Assembly (NCBI RefSeq): GCF_007994735.1
Contig: NZ_VOIL01000001.1
Coordinates: 62,001 to 126,000 of the forward strand
Direction: 5' to 3'
DNA: 64,000 bases
Source of the DNA: Nesterenkonia populi
GTDB lineage: Bacteria > Actinomycetota > Actinomycetes > Actinomycetales > Micrococcaceae
Positions 17,919 through 27,461 of this stretch are shown piece after piece; within the stretch, counting starts at the first letter, position 1; every line of letters begins with the position of its first letter. A program made the position numbers and the translations under genes. The notes beneath the pieces are model-generated. The model had not been told where the DNA came from and made no database searches. It saw only the letters and a list, made by a program, of their open reading frames with translations.

Positions 17919-18702
17919 TTCAGCCACCACCGGTCTCACGGCAGAGAACGTGGAGCGGACCTTCGAATCGCGGGGCGGCTCCGTGCAGGCGTTGGAGAAC
18001 GTCAGCTTTGCGGCGGATCCCGGATCCTTCACTGCGCTGATCGGACCCTCGGGGTGCGGGAAGTCGACTCTGCTGCGGATGTTCGCAGGGCTCGACGACC
18101 CCACCTCCGGCCGAATCTCCGTGCTCGGACAGGATCCTCACCGGGTCCAGCAGAACCACCAGATCGGCGTCGCGTTCCAGGACGCGGCACTGCTGCCCTG
18201 GCGTACGGTGGAGACCAACATCGCCCTGCCGCTGCAGGTTGCCGGACAGAAGATCGATAAGAAGGCGATCAACGAGCTGATCGCGCTGACCGGGCTCACA
18301 GGCTTCGAGAAGGCGCGGCCCTCCCAACTCTCGGGCGGCATGCGCCAGCGAGTCGCCATCGCCCGATCCCTGGTGCTGGAACCCGATGTGCTGCTCCTGG
18401 ATGAGCCCTTCGGAGCCTTGGACGATATGACCCGCCAGCACATGAACATCGAGCTGCAGCGAATCTGGACCGAGCGCCCCACCACCACGCTGCTGGTCAC
18501 CCACAACTTGGAGGAGGCCGTCTTCCTCAGCGATCAGGTCATCGTCATGGCTGCTCGCCCCGGACGGATCACCCGGGAGATCACTGTGGAGCTGGAGCGT
18601 CCTCGCGAGCCCGAGATCCAGCACAGCGAAGAGTTCCACCGACACCAGACGGAACTGTCCCGGGAACTCTTCGCGAGCAGGAAAGCGAGCACGAATCCAT
18701 GA
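17911..18702 (+). CDS. ABC transporter ATP-binding protein (SsuB/TauB type)
   Basis: About 263 residues. Walker A is GPSGCGKST, the Q-loop region is [15 protein letters not shown], the signature is LSGGMRQR and Walker B is [13 protein letters not shown], all as in nitrate/sulfonate/thiamine-precursor ATPases. GTG at 17911 (VTDSATTGL) overlaps the end of the binding-protein gene and is preferred to an upstream ATG inside that gene. The stop overlaps the permease start (ATGA). It energises the fused permease. Confidence 0.88.
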   Translation: MTDSATTGLTAENVERTFESRGGSVQALENVSFAADPGSFTALIGPSGCGKSTLLRMFAGLDDPTSGRISVLGQDPHRVQQNHQIGVAFQDAALLPWRTVETNIALPLQVAGQKIDKKAINELIALTGLTGFEKARPSQLSGGMRQRVAIARSLVLEPDVLLLDEPFGALDDMTRQHMNIELQRIWTERPTTTLLVTHNLEEAVFLSDQVIVMAARPGRITREITVELERPREPEIQHSEEFHRHQTELSRELFASRKASTNP

Positions 18703-20258
18703 GAGCACCGTGGACAGCGGCGACAATCAGCGTGATCATCGCCTGGCTCATCGCGGCCGCAGCGCTGCAGCACACCGGACTGGTCCCGTACCCCTGGCAG
18801 CTGGCTGAGCAGATCATCAGCGACGCTCAGCTCCTCTGGCGGCACTCCGTGCCGACGCTGACGACCGCGCTGTGGGGACTCATTGTGGGCGTCGGCGTGG
18901 TCATCCCCTTGGCGGCACTGGGCCTGCTGGTCCGACCGGCCGAAGCCGTGGTCCTGCGCATCGGAGTCTTCGTCAACGTGGTGCCTACAGTCGCCATCGC
19001 CCCCATCCTGGTGGTGGCGCTGGACAACGAGACCGGACGCATTGTGATCACCGCTCTGCAGGTCTACTTCCCGGCTCTGGTCGGCATTCTCTTCGGCCTG
19101 CGTCAGGCCGATGATCGGGCGTTGGACCTCATCAGAGCCTCCGGCGGAGGCAGCTGGGCCACCCTGCGCTACGCGCGATTCGCCGCCGCTGTGCCCAGCT
19201 TCGTCTCCGCCCTGCAGATCGCTGTGCCCGCGGCGATCCTCGGTGCCCTCATCTCAGAGTTCTTCGGTGCCCATGAAGGCCTCGGCTCACTCCTCGTCAA
19301 CGCCCAGCAGAGCCTGCTCATCGACCGTACCTGGGCGATCGCCCTGGTCGTCGGGCTCATTGCCGCTGCGGGCTACGGCCTGGTGTCAGTCGGGGCGAAG
19401 CTGCTGGTCCCTTGGGCCGCCAGCGAAGCCTCCGTGGGCGTCTCTGTGGCAGGCGCAGATGCCAAGAAGCAGTCCAGACTGTCCTCCGCCACGGCCTCAG
19501 CGGTGACAATCGGCCTCCTTCTCGGAGGCTGGCAGTCGCTGCGCACCGTGTTCAACTTTGACCCGTTCTTCACCAAGGGGCCGGTGGACGTCTTCACCTA
19601 CATCACCCTGGGGCACCCCATCCAAGGAACCAGTGCTGGAGCGTTCTGGGAAGACTTCGGCGAGGCTCTGGGGCAGACCGCGCTCGACGCCGGCGTCGGC
19701 TTCGTCGTCGGGTCCGTGGTCGCCGTGGCCTCCGCGGTCCTTCTCGACGCGTTCCCCACGCTGGCCCGCGTGCTGATGCCTATGGCCGTGGTGCTGCGTT
19801 CCGTGCCGCTGGCCGCGCTGACCCCTCTGATCGTGCTGCTCTTCGGGCGAGGCATGCTCGGAGTCACTATTGTGGTGACCCTGGTGACATTCTTCCCGAC
19901 GCTGGTCACCGTCATGCAGGGGCTGCGGTCCACGCCGGAAGGCGCCACCGACGTAGTCCGCGCCTCGGGCGGCACCATGGGACAATCCGTCCGCTACGTG
20001 CGGCTGATGTATGCAGTGCCCTCCATGCTGGCCGCCGCCCGCGTGGCGATTCCGGGCGCCATCGCCGGCGCTACCCTGGCCGAATGGCTGGCCACCGGCC
20101 AGGGTCTCGGCTACATGCTCACCCTGGCCTCGACCCAGGCCGACTACTACCTGCTCTGGACCGGCGGAGTGCTGCTCGCTGTCTTCGCGCTCATGGTCCA
20201 TGGACTGCTGAGCATCACCGATCGCGCGATCACCCGCCGCCTGGGCGCCTCCGCCTAA
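18699..20258 (+). CDS. ABC transporter permease with two fused transmembrane domains
   Basis: 519 residues carrying two complete BPD_transp_1 domains instead of the usual one of about 260 residues. Domain 1 spans about residues 1-245 with coupling region [21 protein letters not shown]. Domain 2 spans about residues 265-519 with [20 protein letters not shown]. The two halves are diverged, so this is an old fusion or duplication producing an obligate heterodimer-like channel in one chain. In the second half of the window the analogous importer (34373-36023) uses two separate permease genes, which supports the reading. ATGA overlaps the upstream ATPase gene. Confidence 0.88.
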   Translation: MRAPWTAATISVIIAWLIAAAALQHTGLVPYPWQLAEQIISDAQLLWRHSVPTLTTALWGLIVGVGVVIPLAALGLLVRPAEAVVLRIGVFVNVVPTVAIAPILVVALDNETGRIVITALQVYFPALVGILFGLRQADDRALDLIRASGGGSWATLRYARFAAAVPSFVSALQIAVPAAILGALISEFFGAHEGLGSLLVNAQQSLLIDRTWAIALVVGLIAAAGYGLVSVGAKLLVPWAASEASVGVSVAGADAKKQSRLSSATASAVTIGLLLGGWQSLRTVFNFDPFFTKGPVDVFTYITLGHPIQGTSAGAFWEDFGEALGQTALDAGVGFVVGSVVAVASAVLLDAFPTLARVLMPMAVVLRSVPLAALTPLIVLLFGRGMLGVTIVVTLVTFFPTLVTVMQGLRSTPEGATDVVRASGGTMGQSVRYVRLMYAVPSMLAAARVAIPGAIAGATLAEWLATGQGLGYMLTLASTQADYYLLWTGGVLLAVFALMVHGLLSITDRAITRRLGASA

Positions 20259-20286
20259 TACGACCTCCAAGGAGAGATCACCCCCA

Positions 20287-21684
20287 ATGACCGCTGAAGC
20301 ACCGGGGAGCAAGACCCCGCGCAGCATCGACACCCTCATCCAGAACGCCCATGTGGTGACCTTGGACGACCAGGCAAGCATCGTCGCTGACGGCGCCATC
20401 GCCATCCACCAGGGCCGCATCCTCGAGGTGGGGCCCAGCAGCGAGCTGACGATGTCCTACGCCCCTGCCCGTCGCATCTTCGCCGCCGGGCAGATTGCAC
20501 TCCCCGGCCTGACCGACGCACATATCCACACCGCACAGACCCTCATGCGCGGGCTGCTGTCCACCCTTGGTCGCGCCAAGGCCCTGCGGGTGCCGACCTG
20601 GCGCGAGTACTTGGTGCCCTTCGAAGCCTCCCTGACCCCGGAGGACATCGAGCTCTCCGGACAGTTGGCCTACAGCTCCATGCTCGCCACCGGCACCACC
20701 TCGTTCTTCGAAGCCGGCGGACCCCACCCCGAGTCCATGGCCAGAGCCGCAACGGAGACCGGCATCCGTGGTGCCGTCTCCCTCAGCACCATGGACGGCG
20801 GATCCCGCATCCCCGCGTCCATGCGGATGAGCACCGAGGAGGCCCTCCAGCGCAACATCGATCTGGTCGACGCCTGGCCTCACGACCCTGCCGGGGAGAA
20901 TCGCGTCAGCGCCTGCATGTCTCTGCGGCAGATCATCACCTGCACCCCCGACCTGGTCACCGGCATCCACCAGGCCGCCCAGGAGCGGGGGGTCAAAGTC
21001 CACACCCACCTGGTGGAGGGCACCTACGAGATCGACTACGCGTTGGAGAACTTCGGACAACGTCCCGTGGAGTACCTGCTGGATCTCGGGGTCTTTGACC
21101 ACACCCTCCACGGAGCTCACTCAGTTCTGGCCAGCATCGAGGACGTGGAGCACTACGCCGCCCATGGAGTCTCCGCAGCACACTGCTCCAAGGGCAACTA
21201 CGCCATCGGCGCAGCCCCTGCCTTGAAGATGTGGCGCAAGGGGGTCGCCATCGGTCTGGGAACTGATGGCGTGGCCAATGCCGGGACCCTCGACATGTTC
21301 CGCATCGCGATGCTCACCCGTGTGGGCCAGCAGTACATTGAGGGAACGCCCGTGCATAACCGCAACATCGTGGGGCTGGAGGAGCCTCTTCAGATGGCGG
21401 TGACCGGTGGAGCCAGGGCTATGGCGACCGACGGATACACCGGCGCGCTGGAGACGGGAAAACGTGCTGACATCGTCCTGATCGGCACCGACGGCCCGGA
21501 CGCCGCCGGCTACTCCTCTCCTGAAGCATTCCTCTTCGAATGCGCCTCCGGCCGTGACGTGAAGACAGTTCTGGTCGACGGGCAGATCGTCGTCGACGAC
21601 GGTGAGGTCACCACCGTGGACACCGAAGCGATCCGTGCCGAGGCGGCGGTGCGGCAGCGGGAACTTGTCGCCGCCATTGCCTGA
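20287..21684 (+). CDS. Amidohydrolase, cytosine/nucleoside deaminase-like (ATZ/TRZ family)
   Basis: A 465-residue metal-dependent amidohydrolase (PF01979) with all metal ligands: GLTDAHIHTAQTLMRG (HxH), VKVHTHLVEGTYE (His), LHGAHSV (His) and GLGTDGVANAG (Asp). It resembles 5'-deoxyadenosine/S-adenosylhomocysteine deaminases and ATZ/TRZ enzymes that deaminate purine or pyrimidine rings. In this operon it would deaminate an imported nucleoside or the base freed by the nucleoside hydrolase; which one is not decidable here. A ribosome binding site (AAGGAGA) precedes the ATG. The frame is intact and the length usual. Confidence 0.87.
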   Translation: MTAEAPGSKTPRSIDTLIQNAHVVTLDDQASIVADGAIAIHQGRILEVGPSSELTMSYAPARRIFAAGQIALPGLTDAHIHTAQTLMRGLLSTLGRAKALRVPTWREYLVPFEASLTPEDIELSGQLAYSSMLATGTTSFFEAGGPHPESMARAATETGIRGAVSLSTMDGGSRIPASMRMSTEEALQRNIDLVDAWPHDPAGENRVSACMSLRQIITCTPDLVTGIHQAAQERGVKVHTHLVEGTYEIDYALENFGQRPVEYLLDLGVFDHTLHGAHSVLASIEDVEHYAAHGVSAAHCSKGNYAIGAAPALKMWRKGVAIGLGTDGVANAGTLDMFRIAMLTRVGQQYIEGTPVHNRNIVGLEEPLQMAVTGGARAMATDGYTGALETGKRADIVLIGTDGPDAAGYSSPEAFLFECASGRDVKTVLVDGQIVVDDGEVTTVDTEAIRAEAAVRQRELVAAIA

Positions 21685-21729
21685 GCAGCAAAGACTGCTC
21701 AGGCACCAAACCCCCTGAAGGAGATTTCC

Positions 21730-22692
21730 ATGAGCGACGATCGGCTCCACATCCTCGACTGCGACACAGGCGTCGACGACGCCATGGCCATCGGCCTCCT
21801 GCTCGCCGAAGCGCCTCAGACCTTCGTCGGTGCGACTGCCGTCTTCGGCAACGTCGACGTCCGGCGGGCCGCCCTGAACACCCGGAGTCTCCTCGAGCTG
21901 GCCGGCCGTGCTGACATTCCCGTCCACCTGGGTGCGGCATCCTCCCTCGACGGCGCCTTCTGGGGATCGGGCCACAGGGTCCACGGCGAGAACGGGGTCG
22001 GCGGAGTGCAGCTGCCCAACCCCACAGGCACCGCGGGAGACGGTGAGCCGGCGCCGTCGTACCTGGTGCGCACGGTCCGGGAGAACCCCGGCAGAGTCGT
22101 CATCATCGCGGTGGGCCCCCTGACAAACCTTGCCATCGCGCTGAGCATGGACCCGGGGATCGCCGAACTGGTGGCTGAGATCGTCATCATGGGAGGCGCC
22201 GTACGCCACCCCGGAAACGCCACCCCTGCAGCTGAGGCGAATGTCTGGCACGACCCAGAGGCCGCCGATCGGGTGCTGCGGTCCGGGGCCCGCGTGCGAT
22301 TGGTGCCCATGGACGCCACCATGCAGCAGCGGATGACCGGAGATGAGCAGACTGAACTGGCCGGATCGAGCAGCCGGTTCGCGCAGGCTGTGGCACAGGC
22401 CTCAGAGCACTACCTGGACTTCTACACGAATGTGTTCCCTGGCCGCCAGTGCGCCCTGCACGACCCACTGGTGGCTGCGCTCGCCCTGGATTCGGCATTG
22501 GTGACCAGCGAGGTGACGACCAGCATCGAAGTGCAGCTGGCTCCGGGACCGGCGCGCGGGCAGACCGTGGCCGACCTCCGGGGGCTCTACAAGGGGCCCG
22601 TCCACCGCGAGGGGCATACCACCTCCGTAGTGCTGGAGACCGAGGCAGGCTTCAGCCGGCGCCTCGTGGAGGCCCTCACATGCCTTCCCTGA
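21730..22692 (+). CDS. Inosine/uridine-preferring nucleoside hydrolase (IunH family)
   Basis: 320 residues with the calcium-binding signature DCDTGVDDAMAI at residues 9-20, ANVWHDPEAADRVL in the middle, and CALHDPLVAALALD near the C-terminus, which supplies the last Asp/His. These enzymes split nucleosides into free base and ribose in the cytoplasm. The substrate range (purine, pyrimidine or both) cannot be read. A strong ribosome binding site (GAAGGAG) is present. It follows the deaminase by 45 bp; with the ribokinase across the divergent promoter it makes a complete route from nucleoside to base plus ribose 5-phosphate. Confidence 0.9.
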   Translation: MSDDRLHILDCDTGVDDAMAIGLLLAEAPQTFVGATAVFGNVDVRRAALNTRSLLELAGRADIPVHLGAASSLDGAFWGSGHRVHGENGVGGVQLPNPTGTAGDGEPAPSYLVRTVRENPGRVVIIAVGPLTNLAIALSMDPGIAELVAEIVIMGGAVRHPGNATPAAEANVWHDPEAADRVLRSGARVRLVPMDATMQQRMTGDEQTELAGSSSRFAQAVAQASEHYLDFYTNVFPGRQCALHDPLVAALALDSALVTSEVTTSIEVQLAPGPARGQTVADLRGLYKGPVHREGHTTSVVLETEAGFSRRLVEALTCLP

Positions 22693-22728
22693 CCCCATGC
22701 CCGCCCCTGATTCTCTGGTGGTGACCTC

Positions 22729-23307
22729 ATGACTCTCAGCGTGTACTTAGCAGGACCCGAAGTGTTCCTTCCCGACGGCGCCTTCGTACTCGAGGCCAAG
22801 CGACAGGTCCTGCGCGACCACGGCTTGGCCCCGGTATCTCCGCCTGCTGATCTGGACCCGCTGCTGGAGGGTTCGCCCAGATCTCGCGGGATGGAGATCA
22901 GCCGGCGCAACGAGGAGCTCGTTGCGGCCGCAGACATCTGCTTGGCAAATCTGACGCCGTTCCGCGGTGCCAGTGCCGATGCGGGCACGGTCTATGAACT
23001 CGGGTATGCCGCTGGGCTGAACAAGCACGTGGCTGCCTATAGCAACGACCCCAGGGAATATCGCGCCCGCGTAGCTGACCAACTTCCGGATCAGGAGGAT
23101 CTGTCATTCCGGGAGGGAAAACTCTGGGGGTCAGACGGTGTGATGGTGGAAGACCATGGAATGAGCGACAACCTCATGCTCGAGGGCGGAGTCGCACTGC
23201 GCAGCGGAGTCATGATGATCGCCGAGATGCAGCCCAATGATCCTGCACGCGACCTGGAGACTTATGTCCGCGCGGTACGACAGCTGGCAGACCAGCTGGT
23301 GATCTAG
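22729..23307 (+). CDS. Nucleoside 2-deoxyribosyltransferase
   Basis: 192 residues (PF05014): N-terminal YLAGPEVF, then DICLANLTPFRGASADAGTV and YELGYAAGLNK, with the catalytic Glu in VYELG, and a C-terminal DNLML segment. Members transfer 2-deoxyribose between bases, or hydrolyse 2'-deoxynucleosides when no acceptor is present. It ends the nucleoside operon and complements the ribonucleoside hydrolase by covering deoxynucleosides. It is convergent with the SGNH hydrolase gene, with only 10 bp between stops. Confidence 0.88.
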   Translation: MTLSVYLAGPEVFLPDGAFVLEAKRQVLRDHGLAPVSPPADLDPLLEGSPRSRGMEISRRNEELVAAADICLANLTPFRGASADAGTVYELGYAAGLNKHVAAYSNDPREYRARVADQLPDQEDLSFREGKLWGSDGVMVEDHGMSDNLMLEGGVALRSGVMMIAEMQPNDPARDLETYVRAVRQLADQLVI

Positions 23308-23317
23308 GAACCCTGCC

Positions 23318-24277
23318 CTACGCGGCACCGGAGCCCGGGGGCATGGACCCGCCGAACAGCGGCTCAATGTTGGGGCGCTTGGCGGTGATGTTGTCACCGG
23401 AGGACTGGCCGCGCAGCCGGCGGACCACCCACGGGAACAGGTGCTGGCGCGCCCACACGGCGTCGTCGACCCTTGCCTCCCGCCATGTGCGCTCCACCAC
23501 CGGGCGGGCCTCCACCGGACTGAGGTCATGCGGGACGCTGAGCGTGTTCAGGACCATTCGGGCGATGATGTGATGCCCCAGCGCTGAGAAGTGCAGCCGG
23601 TCCTCATCCCACATCTCCTTGGCGGTCAGCTCCCGCAGGCTCCACATATCGGCGACGACGGCATTATGCCGAGCCGCCACAGTGCGGATGTTCTCGTTGT
23701 AGATCGCAACCCTGCCCCGGATGGAGCCGACCACAGGGGTCTCACGGACGTCCGGGCCGGTGAAGAGGACCATGGTCGCACCGGTGGTCGCGAGGATCTG
23801 GACCATCGTGTCGAGGATCCGCGCGGTCTCGTCCGGGTCGGATCCGGGACGGATGACGTCGTTGCCGCCGGCGCACAGTGTGATGAAGTCGGGCTTGAGC
23901 TCCAGGGCAGGGGCGATCTGTTCGTCGCGGATCTGCTCGATGAGCTTTCCGCGCACCGCCAGGTTCGCGTAGGAGAAGTGCCGGGTGCCGTGGGCGAGCT
24001 CCTCTGCCACCCGGTCGGCCCAGCCGCGGTGGTAGCCGGGTCGGGACTCGTCCGGGTCCCCGATCCCCTCGGTGAAGGAGTCCCCCAGCGCGACGAAGCG
24101 CTGCCACGGGTGCTTGGCGTGCTCGCCTGAGGGACCGTCCTCCGAGACCAGCAGCTCAGCGCCCACCGCCGCCTGGCTCTGCGGCGGCTCGGAGCGTCCC
24201 TGCTGGTCCGCCGGGGCGGGGTTGGCTTCGGTGATGCTCTCGTTCTGGCCTTTCCGGTCTGCTTCTGATGCGCTCAC
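23318..24277 (-). CDS. SGNH/GDSL-family hydrolase
   Basis: 319 residues with the SGNH blocks in order after a long polar N-terminal extension of about 60 residues: GDSFTEG (nucleophile Ser), AVRGK (Gly), GGNDV (Asn) and DRLHFSALGHH (catalytic Asp/His). The family contains esterases and lipases; related actinobacterial proteins are cytoplasmic. No signal peptide is visible. The start is GTG at 24277, and the N-terminal tail (rich in Gln, Glu, Pro, Ser) looks disordered, so a later start is possible. No link to the neighbouring catabolic modules is evident. Confidence 0.85.
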   Translation of the reverse strand: MSASEADRKGQNESITEANPAPADQQGRSEPPQSQAAVGAELLVSEDGPSGEHAKHPWQRFVALGDSFTEGIGDPDESRPGYHRGWADRVAEELAHGTRHFSYANLAVRGKLIEQIRDEQIAPALELKPDFITLCAGGNDVIRPGSDPDETARILDTMVQILATTGATMVLFTGPDVRETPVVGSIRGRVAIYNENIRTVAARHNAVVADMWSLRELTAKEMWDEDRLHFSALGHHIIARMVLNTLSVPHDLSPVEARPVVERTWREARVDDAVWARQHLFPWVVRRLRGQSSGDNITAKRPNIEPLFGGSMPPGSGAA

Positions 24278-24361
24278 TCTTCTTTTCTATCCCGACTGCT
24301 CAGTAACGTCTATACGCCCATGGGCTGAGTTTTCGCTGCCAAGGGGCAGGGGGCCGAGAGC

Positions 24362-25021
24362 TCAGCGGGCTTCCAGCACCGTGTGGGTGAGGAACTCGCC
24401 CACGTGCCCGATCTCCTGAGGCACGATGCCGTGGCCGGCGCCCGCGTAGAGGACCTTGGTGAGCTTCACAGTACTGGTGGCCCACCGGTGGGTGTAGTCG
24501 ATGTGGTCGGAGTGGATGATGGGGTCCTCCTGGTCCCGGCCCCAGAAGAACGGGACCTCCTTCGCCTTGAGCTCCTCATCCTTGAAGTACCCCTCGGGCA
24601 GCCCCTCGCCGCGCTCCGGGTCCACAGCGAACCCTGAGAGTCCGACGACGGCGGCGAACTCCTCCGGGCGGGTGCGCAGCAGCGACGTCGCCATCGCCAT
24701 CCCCATGGAGAATCCGAGCAGGGTCACCGAGGAGTGCTGCCCCTTCACGGCGTCGACCCACTGCCAGAGGTCCTCGACGGCGTCGTGGGCGGCCATGGAC
24801 GAGTAGGCGAGGCGCTGAACGTCCAGGTCGAACCAGGTGTAGGCGCCGCCGCCCATGTGCACAGGCGCCTGCACGGCGGCGTAGGTGAACTCCTGCGGCA
24901 GGTGCGGGATGAGGCCTGCGAGGTCCTGCCCGTTGGCACCGTACCCGTGCAGCAGCACCACCAGCGGGGTGCCTTCTCGCGCGGACTCGTCCCGGGACCA
25001 GATGACCTCGTAGTTCTGCAT
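24362..25021 (-). CDS. Alpha/beta hydrolase, phospholipase/carboxylesterase family
   Basis: About 219 residues: the HGYGANGQDL oxyanion region, nucleophile elbow GFSMGMAM, Asp in QEDPIIH and His in GAGHGI, the usual order for the carboxylesterase/phospholipase family (PF02230). The elbow is GFSMG rather than the more common GFSQG. The ATG at 25021 has AGGG eight bases upstream; a GTG two codons earlier is the alternative. It probably hydrolyses short acyl esters in the cytoplasm. It is an independent housekeeping-type gene lying between the SGNH hydrolase and the ureidoglycine aminohydrolase. Confidence 0.82.
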   Translation of the reverse strand: MQNYEVIWSRDESAREGTPLVVLLHGYGANGQDLAGLIPHLPQEFTYAAVQAPVHMGGGAYTWFDLDVQRLAYSSMAAHDAVEDLWQWVDAVKGQHSSVTLLGFSMGMAMATSLLRTRPEEFAAVVGLSGFAVDPERGEGLPEGYFKDEELKAKEVPFFWGRDQEDPIIHSDHIDYTHRWATSTVKLTKVLYAGAGHGIVPQEIGHVGEFLTHTVLEAR

Positions 25022-25057
25022 GCTCACTACCCTAAGACGAGCCGGGCGCTCAGCGGG

Positions 25058-25879
25058 TCAGAGCATCACCTGGCGGTTCACGTCCTTGTAGAGGAGGTAG
25101 CGGAAGGGCTCATCGCCGCCGGCGTAGCAGGCCTGGGGGCAGAAGGCGCGCAGGGACATGTAGTCCCCGGCCTCCACCTCCACCCAGTCTTGGTTGAGCC
25201 GGTACACGCCCTTGCCCTGAAGAACGTAGAGACCATGCTCCATCTCGTGGGTCTCCATGAAGGGGATGCACGCCCCGGGCTGGAAGGTCACCACGTTGAC
25301 GTGCATGTCGAAGGCCATATCCGCCGGGTCGAGGAGACGGCTGGTGGCCCAGCGGCCATCCGTGGCGGGCATCGGGCTCGGCTCCACGTCCTGCTCATTG
25401 CCGACGACGACGCGCGGCGTCAGTCCCGGCGCGGGCTGGTAGCGCTTGCGGAACCAGTGGAGCCGGGCCGGCTCGACGCCCTCGTTCCGCAGCGACCAGC
25501 TGGTGCCGGGCGGGATGAACGCGTAGCCGCCGGGGGTGAGCAGGTGCCTCTCGCCGGCGATGGTGAGTGCGGCCTCGCCCTCCATGAGGAAGAGGAACCC
25601 CTCCACCTCGGGCTGCGGCTCGGGAGCGTCGGAGCCTCCTCCGGATGAGACTTCGAGGATGGTCTGGGAGAAGGTGACTGCTCCCCCGGCGACGGGACGG
25701 CTGAGCACCCAGCTGCGGGTCCCTTCCCATTCGGGGAGCAGCGTGGTGACGATGTCCCGCAGCACGCCCTTGGGGATCACCGTGTAGGCCTCGGTGACTA
25801 CGGCACGGCTGGTCATCAGCTCCTCCTGGCCGGGCAGGCCGCCGTGCGGAGCGTAATAGGTGGAGGGCGTGCGGGTCAT
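25058..25879 (-). CDS. allE: (S)-ureidoglycine aminohydrolase
   Basis: 273 residues made of two cupin domains: YYAPHGGLPG near the N-terminus, VEGFLFLMEGEAALTIAGERH in cupin 1, and a C-terminal cupin with FETHEMEHGL-like metal ligands (METHEMEHGLYVLQGKGVY) and FCPQACYAGG. This matches AllE/UGlyAH, a manganese enzyme that releases ammonia from (S)-ureidoglycine to give (S)-ureidoglycolate in allantoin breakdown. Its ATG overlaps the stop of the DUF6986 gene (ATGA), so the two are co-translated. Allantoate amidohydrolase, needed to make its substrate, is not encoded in this window. Confidence 0.9.
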   Translation of the reverse strand: MTRTPSTYYAPHGGLPGQEELMTSRAVVTEAYTVIPKGVLRDIVTTLLPEWEGTRSWVLSRPVAGGAVTFSQTILEVSSGGGSDAPEPQPEVEGFLFLMEGEAALTIAGERHLLTPGGYAFIPPGTSWSLRNEGVEPARLHWFRKRYQPAPGLTPRVVVGNEQDVEPSPMPATDGRWATSRLLDPADMAFDMHVNVVTFQPGACIPFMETHEMEHGLYVLQGKGVYRLNQDWVEVEAGDYMSLRAFCPQACYAGGDEPFRYLLYKDVNRQVML

Positions 25880-27198
25880 CGGGTTCCTTCCTCATCGGCG
25901 GGCTGCTCGGCGGCGTCCTGAAGCAGCCCGGTGCGGGCCAGGGCGGCGAGCGCTGCGGCGCTCAGCCCGGTGGCCTCAGTGACATCTTGGTGGGTGAGCG
26001 CGCCGCAGGTCAGGCCGCGCTGCAGGTAGCCCGCGAGCGCCTTGGCTGTGGCTGGCTCATCCAAGACCGCTCCTTCCGCCCCTTGGGCGTAGGTGCGGAG
26101 GCGGTCGGCGGAGGCGCTGAGGCCTCGCTGGTAGAAGTGGAAGGTGGCGGCGTAGCGGGTGAGCAGCTGGTGGGCGTGGAGATCCCAGCCTTGGTAGATG
26201 CCGCCTTCCAGGTGACGGGTGACGAGCCGGGCGTGGAGCCGCCAGGCCTGGAGCATCTCAGGGGCGCTTCCGAGAGGGAGGATGTTGGTGGAGCCTTCGG
26301 AGACCTGCACGCCGGTCTGGGCGGCGGCGGCCTGCATGTGGGCTTTGGCGAAGTCGGCGACGGGGTGGTCCATGGATTGGAAGCCGGCGGCGACTCCTAG
26401 GGAGGCGGAGTAGTCGTAGGTGCCGTAGTGAAGTGCGCTCATCCGGCCTTCGGCGGCGTGGATGGCTTCGGCGACTGCGCTGCGGCCGTCGGGGCCGAGG
26501 ATGATCTGCGGGGTCTCCACCTGCACTTCGAAGCGCAGACGGCCTTCGGGGAGGCTGTGGGCCTCCTCGAGGGAGCGGAGGACGTCGACCATCACCTTCA
26601 CCTGGTCCACGGTGGTGACTTTGGGCAGGGTGAGGCGGAGTCCTTCGGGGAGTTGGCCGGCCGTGTCGAGGAGGGCGGCGAGGAAGAGGTCGAGGGTGCG
26701 CAGCCCACGTCGGCGGACAGGAGCTTCCATGCTTTTGAAGCGGATGCCGACGAAGGGCGGGCCTGTGCCGTCGGCGAGCTCCTGGCTCAGGCCCTGGGCG
26801 GCTGAGACGGCCCAGTGGTCCTCGTCTGCGTCATCGCGTATGCCGAAGCCGTCCTCGAAGTCGATCCGGAGATCCTCCACCGGCTCCCCCGTGAGCTTGT
26901 CTCGCACGGATGAGGCGAGAGCGGCGACGTCGGACCTGTCCTCTTCGAGCCCGGGGAGGGTCTCCTTCAGGAGGGTTTGGAGGCCGCCCTGCTCCTCGGC
27001 GGCCCGCACGGCCTGCCGCCCCCACTGGGCTGTGAGCCCGGGGGCCCAGCGATCAGCGGGGATGTAGACGGTGTGCACCGGCTGGCGCTCCCCGGTCTCG
27101 CCCGGGTAGCTGCCAGCCAGCAGGGCATCGGTGAGGCCCAGCCGTCGGTCAGCTTTGCCGAGGACCTCCTCCCCCAGTACGAAATGCTGCTCCTCCAA
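25876..27198 (-). CDS. DUF6986 aldolase-like protein of purine clusters
   Basis: 440 residues resembling actinobacterial proteins annotated as DUF6986 or HpcH/HpaI-like aldolase. Characteristic pieces are VEDLRIDFEDGFGIRDD, RLTLPKVTTVDQVKVM, RFEVQVETPQIILGPDGR and LHYGTYDYSASLG; the acidic FED and QVET motifs fit metal binding in a TIM-barrel lyase. The function is not established. The gene is coupled to allE and has two purine-type palindromes upstream, so a role late in purine breakdown, for example on glyoxylate or a ureide, is likely. The first in-frame start is TTG at 27198 with GAGAGGAG just upstream. Confidence 0.8.
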   Translation of the reverse strand: MEEQHFVLGEEVLGKADRRLGLTDALLAGSYPGETGERQPVHTVYIPADRWAPGLTAQWGRQAVRAAEEQGGLQTLLKETLPGLEEDRSDVAALASSVRDKLTGEPVEDLRIDFEDGFGIRDDADEDHWAVSAAQGLSQELADGTGPPFVGIRFKSMEAPVRRRGLRTLDLFLAALLDTAGQLPEGLRLTLPKVTTVDQVKVMVDVLRSLEEAHSLPEGRLRFEVQVETPQIILGPDGRSAVAEAIHAAEGRMSALHYGTYDYSASLGVAAGFQSMDHPVADFAKAHMQAAAAQTGVQVSEGSTNILPLGSAPEMLQAWRLHARLVTRHLEGGIYQGWDLHAHQLLTRYAATFHFYQRGLSASADRLRTYAQGAEGAVLDEPATAKALAGYLQRGLTCGALTHQDVTEATGLSAAALAALARTGLLQDAAEQPADEEGTR

Positions 27199-27252
27199 AG
27201 GGCTCCTCTCAGATCCTGCTTGTGGTTCCAGACGATCAGGCCTGCCGGGGCT

Positions 27253-27298
27253 GAAATTTACGTTTCCATATACATCCAGTAGACGAAACGATTGTTAC
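27253..27298. promoter_or_regulatory. Two imperfect purine-regulon palindromes upstream of DUF6986-allE
   Basis: GAAATTTACGTTTC (27253-27266) and GAAACGATTGTTAC (27285-27298) each match GAAAC-N4-GTTTC except for one base. Both lie within 100 bp upstream of the DUF6986 start, and their centres are 32 bp apart, about three helical turns. The position fits control of the DUF6986-allE operon by the same regulator as the uricase operon. Confidence 0.4.
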
Positions 27299-27461
27299 GT
27301 CCTGATTGCGTCGGAGAAACGTTCTGAAGACAGAAAGCCGCCATTCCCGCAACGAGCCAGTCTCCAGACTCCTCGCAGCGGAATAGGAGTCGACCGCCGC
27401 CGGTGCGCACCTCGATTCACACCCTTTGGAAGGGGGGCCGTGATCTCACTCATAGCCCAGG

